The translations under genes and the position numbers were made by a program. A stretch of 64,000 nucleotides of DNA from Thermodesulforhabdus norvegica (GTDB lineage: Bacteria > Desulfobacterota > Syntrophobacteria > Syntrophobacterales > Thermodesulforhabdaceae). Each line of letters starts with the position of its first letter. The stretch's first letter is position 1. The stretch spans positions 170,649 to 234,648 of the forward strand of contig NZ_FOUU01000002.1 in the NCBI RefSeq assembly GCF_900114975.1, given 5' to 3'. The notes beneath the pieces are model-generated. The model saw only the letters and a program-made list of their open reading frames with translations. It searched no databases and was not told the origin of the DNA. This document shows positions 60,800-64,000 of this stretch, piece by piece.

Positions 60800-61660
60800 A
60801 TGAAAGCCGAGGATGTAAAGGTTTTCGGTGTCGTTGGTGCCGGTCAGATGGGTCACGGTATTGCTCAGGTTGCCGCCATGAGCGGCCTGAAGGTGATTCT
60901 TAACGACATAAAGATGGAACTGGCACAGCGAGGTTACGACAACATTGCAAAGATCCTTTCTCGGAATGTGGACAAAGGGAAAATGACGGTGGAAGAAAAG
61001 GAGGCGGTGCTCTCAAAAATAGAGTTGAGCTCCGATCTCAAGGATATGGCTTCGGCCGACTACGTCGTTGAAGCTGCTACGGAAAACGAGCAGATAAAGT
61101 TTCAGATTTTCAGGGATCTCGACGAAATTTGCCCCGAACACACAATACTCGCCACAAACACGTCCTCCATCCCCATCGGACGCATCGCCGCTCAGACAAA
61201 GCGCCCTGACAGGGTTATCGGAATGCACTTTATGAATCCCGTACCCGTTATGAAACTCGTCGAAGTGATAAGGGCCCTTACGACGTCCGACGAAACCTTT
61301 CAGGTAACCTGGGATCTAGCCCTTAAATTCGGAAAGACACCTGCCGAAGCAAGTGATTATCCCGGTTTTATTGCCAACAGGATTCTCATGCCCATGATAA
61401 ACGAGGCCATTTACTGTCTTTACGAGGGAGTGGGCACCAGAGAGGCAATTGACACGGTAATGAAGCTGGGAATGAATCATCCGATGGGTCCTCTGGCCCT
61501 GGCCGACCTGATCGGCCTGGACACTTGCCTGGCAATCATGGAGACCCTGTACGAAGGGTTCAAGGATCCCAAGTACAGACCCTGTCCGCTTTTGAGACGA
61601 TATGTTGAAGCGGGATGGCTCGGTCGGAAGACGGGAAAGGGTTTTTACGAGTATGAATAG
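60800..61660 (+). CDS. 3-hydroxybutyryl-CoA dehydrogenase
   Basis: The 286-residue enzyme oxidises 3-hydroxyacyl-CoA with NAD(P). It starts with the Rossmann motif VFGVVGAGQMGHGIAQVAAMSG and includes ATNTSSIPIGRIAAQTKRPDRVIGMHFMNPVPVMKLVEVI, with the catalytic His-Glu pair region. C-terminal YPGFIANRILMPMINEAIYCLYEGVGTREAIDTVMKLGMNHPMGPLALADLIGLD is highly typical of short-chain (Hbd/PaaH) enzymes. GAGGAGGGG precedes the ATG. It lies 30 nt after the thiolase gene. Confidence 0.95.
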   Translation: MKAEDVKVFGVVGAGQMGHGIAQVAAMSGLKVILNDIKMELAQRGYDNIAKILSRNVDKGKMTVEEKEAVLSKIELSSDLKDMASADYVVEAATENEQIKFQIFRDLDEICPEHTILATNTSSIPIGRIAAQTKRPDRVIGMHFMNPVPVMKLVEVIRALTTSDETFQVTWDLALKFGKTPAEASDYPGFIANRILMPMINEAIYCLYEGVGTREAIDTVMKLGMNHPMGPLALADLIGLDTCLAIMETLYEGFKDPKYRPCPLLRRYVEAGWLGRKTGKGFYEYE

Positions 61661-61672
61661 AGGGAGGGGGTT

Positions 61673-62821
61673 ATGGATTTTGAGTTAACGGAAGAACAAA
61701 GGATAATTCAGGAAACGGCTGCACGATTTGCCAGGCAGGAGCTTGAACCTGTTGCGGCGGAACTTGATGAAACTAAAAATCGGGAGATTTTGAAGAAAAA
61801 CCTGAAAAAACTTGCAGAGCTCGGCTTCAACGGTCTGGCCGTTGATCCCGAGTATGGTGGAACGGGCGCCGGAGCGGTGGCCTTTTCTCTGGCCATGACG
61901 GAGCTCGGCAGAGCCTGTGCATCCACCACGGTTACGGTGTCGGTTACCAATATGGTGGCAGAAGTAATCCAGGCGGTGGGCACCGAAGAACAGAAGCGAA
62001 AGTACATTCCCCCTCTGTGTGACGGAACCTTTTATGCCGGGGCCTTTGGCCTCACGGAGCCCAACGCCGGGTCGGATCCCGCCGCCATGAGAACCACGGC
62101 CGTACTGGACGGTGATACCTGGGTGCTGAACGGGCGAAAGATATTCATATCCAGTGCCGAATATGCAGGTCTTTTCGTGGTCTGGGCCGTGACCGATAAG
62201 GAAGCCCCCAAAGGGAAGGGTATAAGCGCTTTTCTGGTTGAGCCCGACTTTCCGGGGTTTACGGTCGGCAAAGACGAAAGGAAGATGGGCCAGGTGGGCT
62301 CGTCGACCAACGAGCTAATACTCGAGGATTGCCGGGTTCCCAGGGAAAACCTTCTGGGAGAACTCAACCAGGGGTTCAAAATAGCCGTAACGGAGCTTGC
62401 AGGCGGGCGAATAGGCATAGGGTCGATGGCGCTGGGGATAGGCCTTGCCGCAATGGACTTTGCCACTCAGTACGCCAAGGAACGAATCCAGTTCGATGTT
62501 CCCATCATTCAGCATCAGGCAATCCAGTGGATGATAGCCGACAACTACACCCGGCTTGAAGCGGCACGGCTTCTCCTGCTCAAGGCGGCGTATCTCAAGG
62601 ACAGGAAAAAGCCCTACATGAAAGAGGCCTCCATGGCCAAGCTCTTTGCAACCGAAGCAGCCAATAAGGCCTGTTACGACGCCATGCAAATCCTCGGAGG
62701 CTATGGCTATACGAAGGACTTTCCTCTGGAGCGCTTCTACAGAGACGTTCGGGTGACGACCATTTATGAAGGAACCAGCGAGATCCAGCGGCTCATAATA
62801 GCACGTCACTATATGCAATAG
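61673..62821 (+). CDS. Acyl-CoA dehydrogenase (short-chain/butyryl type)
   Basis: The 382-residue flavoprotein dehydrogenates acyl-CoA. FGLTEPNAGSDPAAMRTTAVLDGDTWVLNGRKIFISSAEYA contains the FAD-binding segment. GRIGIGSMALGIGLAAMD and QAIQWMIADNYTRLEAARLL come from the helical domain. The catalytic base is the Glu of TTIYEGTSEIQRLIIAR, in the position used by short-chain enzymes. It begins 12 nt after the hydroxybutyryl-CoA dehydrogenase gene. No electron-transfer flavoprotein genes are adjacent. Confidence 0.95.
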   Translation: MDFELTEEQRIIQETAARFARQELEPVAAELDETKNREILKKNLKKLAELGFNGLAVDPEYGGTGAGAVAFSLAMTELGRACASTTVTVSVTNMVAEVIQAVGTEEQKRKYIPPLCDGTFYAGAFGLTEPNAGSDPAAMRTTAVLDGDTWVLNGRKIFISSAEYAGLFVVWAVTDKEAPKGKGISAFLVEPDFPGFTVGKDERKMGQVGSSTNELILEDCRVPRENLLGELNQGFKIAVTELAGGRIGIGSMALGIGLAAMDFATQYAKERIQFDVPIIQHQAIQWMIADNYTRLEAARLLLLKAAYLKDRKKPYMKEASMAKLFATEAANKACYDAMQILGGYGYTKDFPLERFYRDVRVTTIYEGTSEIQRLIIARHYMQ

Positions 62822-62831
62822 CGGGTTTCAT

Positions 62832-62860
62832 AAAAAGGGGGAGCACTGTAGGTGCTCCCC
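62832..62860. terminator. Hairpin terminator shared by acyl-CoA dehydrogenase and receiver genes
   Basis: GGGGAGCAC (62838-62846) and GTGCTCCCC (62852-62860) form a 9-bp stem. The T-run (CTTTTTATG) follows on the reverse strand, so it acts best as the terminator for the receiver genes; on the + strand there is no T-run. Confidence 0.8.
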
Positions 62861-62902
62861 ACAGAAGCCCTCTGAGCCGCCTCAAAATCCGCAGAAATCG
62901 AC

Positions 62903-63364
62903 TCAATCCTTTTTCTTTTTTCCTTCCTTCATGATGTCCCTTGCAGTGTCAAACTCACCTGCTTCGGCAAAGGTTGCGGCAACCATGGTGTCTTCCATTT
63001 TTTTCTTATAGGCCAGCCGAAGAAGCCTTACCAGTTCGTCTATATCCACCGGTTTTTGCAGGTATTCAAAAGCACCAAGCCTTCGGGCTTCTTCCTCGTC
63101 TTTTTCGGAGCCGTGGCCGGTCAGGATGATAACCTGCACTTCGGGATAGGCCTTCCTTATCCTTCGAAGAACTTCCATGCCGTCAATACCCGGCATCTTC
63201 AGGTCCAGAACCATAACGTCGGGAATTTCATCTTCTACTATCTGAAGCGCCTGTTCCCCGTTATAGGCTACCCCTGACGGAAGATCACGTATCTCAAGCC
63301 TTTCCCTCAGTGCATCTACGAATTCTTTTTCATCGTCCACGAGGAGCACCTTTATTTTCTCCAT
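62903..63364 (-). CDS. Response regulator with C-terminal AATFAEA tail
   Basis: The 153-residue protein is a full receiver: VLLVDDEKEF, phosphoacceptor Asp in VMVLDLKMPGIDG, ILTGHG and the Lys of YLQKPVD. A tail of about 30 residues after it reads TMVAATFAEAGEFDTARDIMKE, then a Lys-rich end. The same AATFAEA core ends the next gene, so the tail is a shared element, perhaps for docking. GGGAGG precedes ATG 63364. No output domain is present. Confidence 0.93.
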   Translation of the reverse strand: MEKIKVLLVDDEKEFVDALRERLEIRDLPSGVAYNGEQALQIVEDEIPDVMVLDLKMPGIDGMEVLRRIRKAYPEVQVIILTGHGSEKDEEEARRLGAFEYLQKPVDIDELVRLLRLAYKKKMEDTMVAATFAEAGEFDTARDIMKEGKKKKD

Positions 63365-63375
63365 GATGGGCCTCC

Positions 63376-63864
63376 CTACTTATGGGGTTTTTTCCCTTGA
63401 TCTTCGGGCAGGTCAACATTCGCTTCTGCGAAGGTTGCAGCAACGAAGATGTTTTCCAGCCTCTTCTTTAAACTTCGCCCTCTAAACCGCAGAGCCTTCT
63501 TCTGCCGGGAATTGAAAGCCCTGCGAATCTTTTCCTCCAGTTCCGATATCTCAAAGGGCACATAGATGTCGTCAAAAACCCCTTTTTTCATCCCCGCTAT
63601 GGCGCTCCGGATACTGCCCGATCTGAGCATAAGAATTACTTCCGGAGGAGGTTCAATGTGATCCAGTGCGTTAAAAAGGTTGCTTTCATGCCCGTTTAGC
63701 ACATATTGGCCGGCAACTATAACGTCTATCTCCTTTCCCGCATCCTGTAAGAATTCATCAACGGAACCGGCCGTTGATACCCTGTAACCTCTTCTTTCAA
63801 GAAGTTCTGCAAGCCTATCCCGAAAATCCTCGTCTCCGTCCACAATAAGAACCCTGGGGTTCAT
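63376..63864 (-). CDS. Degenerate receiver-like protein (pseudo-response regulator)
   Basis: The 162-residue protein keeps the receiver fold (RVLIVDGDEDFRDRLAELLERRGY, VILMLRSGSIRSAIAGMKKG). The phosphoacceptor position reads VIVAGQYVLNG, with Gly where Asp belongs, and the Lys of the usual KP motif is replaced (IYVPFEI). It is probably not phosphorylated. A basic stretch and the tail NIFVAATFAEANVDLPED follow. It lies 11 nt before the intact receiver gene on the same strand. ATG 63864 is chosen because longer openings overlap the upstream gene. Confidence 0.82.
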   Translation of the reverse strand: MNPRVLIVDGDEDFRDRLAELLERRGYRVSTAGSVDEFLQDAGKEIDVIVAGQYVLNGHESNLFNALDHIEPPPEVILMLRSGSIRSAIAGMKKGVFDDIYVPFEISELEEKIRRAFNSRQKKALRFRGRSLKKRLENIFVAATFAEANVDLPEDQGKKPHK

Positions 63865-63883
63865 CGCTTTCCGGTAAAGAAAG

Positions 63884-64000
63884 CTATATGTTAACCACAC
63901 AGAGCTTTATCGGGACGTTGGCCAGACCCACGTCTTCAAGAAACTTACCGAGGGAAGGTCGGGCGGCTTTCTTTTTCAGAATCTCCAGAGCCGTGTCGTG
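63884..64000 (-). CDS. C-terminal 38 residues of an unidentified protein (cut by window edge)
   Basis: The reverse frame is open from the window end to TAG at 63884-63886 and encodes HDTALEILKKKAARPSLGKF, then LEDVGLANVPIKLCVVNI. I cannot identify the family from this fragment. It ends 19 nt before the pseudo-receiver start, so it is probably in the same operon. Confidence 0.5.
   Translation of the reverse strand, partial: HDTALEILKKKAARPSLGKFLEDVGLANVPIKLCVVNI

Overview
The window reads as a chromosomal stretch of an anaerobic, probably thermophilic, sulfate-reducing deltaproteobacterium (Desulfobacterota, Syntrophobacteria-like). That placement is inference. It rests on an alternative-heme-pathway siroheme decarboxylase, an archaeal-type NrpR nitrogen repressor beside an archaeal-type glutamate synthase, a tungstate ABC transporter with a ModE-like repressor, a thermophile-type aminopropyltransferase, many two-component genes, and outer-membrane features (LptF/G permease, porin). 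I see no rRNA, CRISPR array, insertion sequence or phage module. The window is gene-dense, with most operons joined by 4-nt ATGA overlaps.

Layout. 1-320: start of a DMT/EamA exporter cut by the window edge. 0.6-6 kb: fused AhbA-AhbB siroheme decarboxylase, a YihY membrane protein, NrpR and the FMN glutamate synthase. 6-12.5 kb: amidohydrolase, histone-deacetylase-like hydrolase, sucCD, hflX (apparently without an ordinary start codon) and convergent ribF. 12.5-15.5 kb: a receiver / substrate-binding / CheW fusion protein, tRNA-Leu(CAG) and a small membrane coiled-coil protein. 15.5-25.5 kb: polA, a TtcA-like tRNA thiolase, an AEC transporter, a DUF488 protein, an LptF/G permease, a receiver, a GT81-like glycosyltransferase, hflC and hflK. 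25.6-29.7 kb: ModE-type regulator and a tungstate transporter with two tandem binding proteins. 29.7-33.3 kb: a ZraSR-like sigma-54 two-component system with two secreted small proteins behind a good sigma-54 promoter.

33.3-40 kb: secreted protein, MetE-like methyltransferase, YbjQ protein, SH3 envelope protein, a divergent Tpt1/KptA-like protein translationally coupled to a second deacetylase-like protein, and a porin. 40-49 kb: gyrB, gyrA, gpsA, a GAF histidine kinase and manA. 49-53.6 kb: a coiled-coil protein with 105-bp tandem repeats and a nuclease-like C-terminus, a dynamin-like GTPase and an RluA-type pseudouridine synthase. 53.6-55.5 kb: FmdB zinc ribbon, speE and speD, the last behind an attenuator-like leader holding a short ORF. 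55.7-59.5 kb: trkA, trkH, rhomboid protease and a DUF167 protein. 59.6-62.8 kb: thiolase, 3-hydroxyacyl-CoA dehydrogenase and acyl-CoA dehydrogenase. 62.9-64 kb: two receiver proteins, one lacking its phosphoacceptor, and the end of an unidentified gene.

The most interesting signals are the Tpt1-like/deacetylase pair, the REC-SBP-CheW fusion, the self-contained sigma-54 envelope-stress-like module, the speD leader, the ModE-like operator sitting on the -35 box of the tungstate operon, the NrpR/glutamate-synthase palindromes and the non-canonical hflX start.
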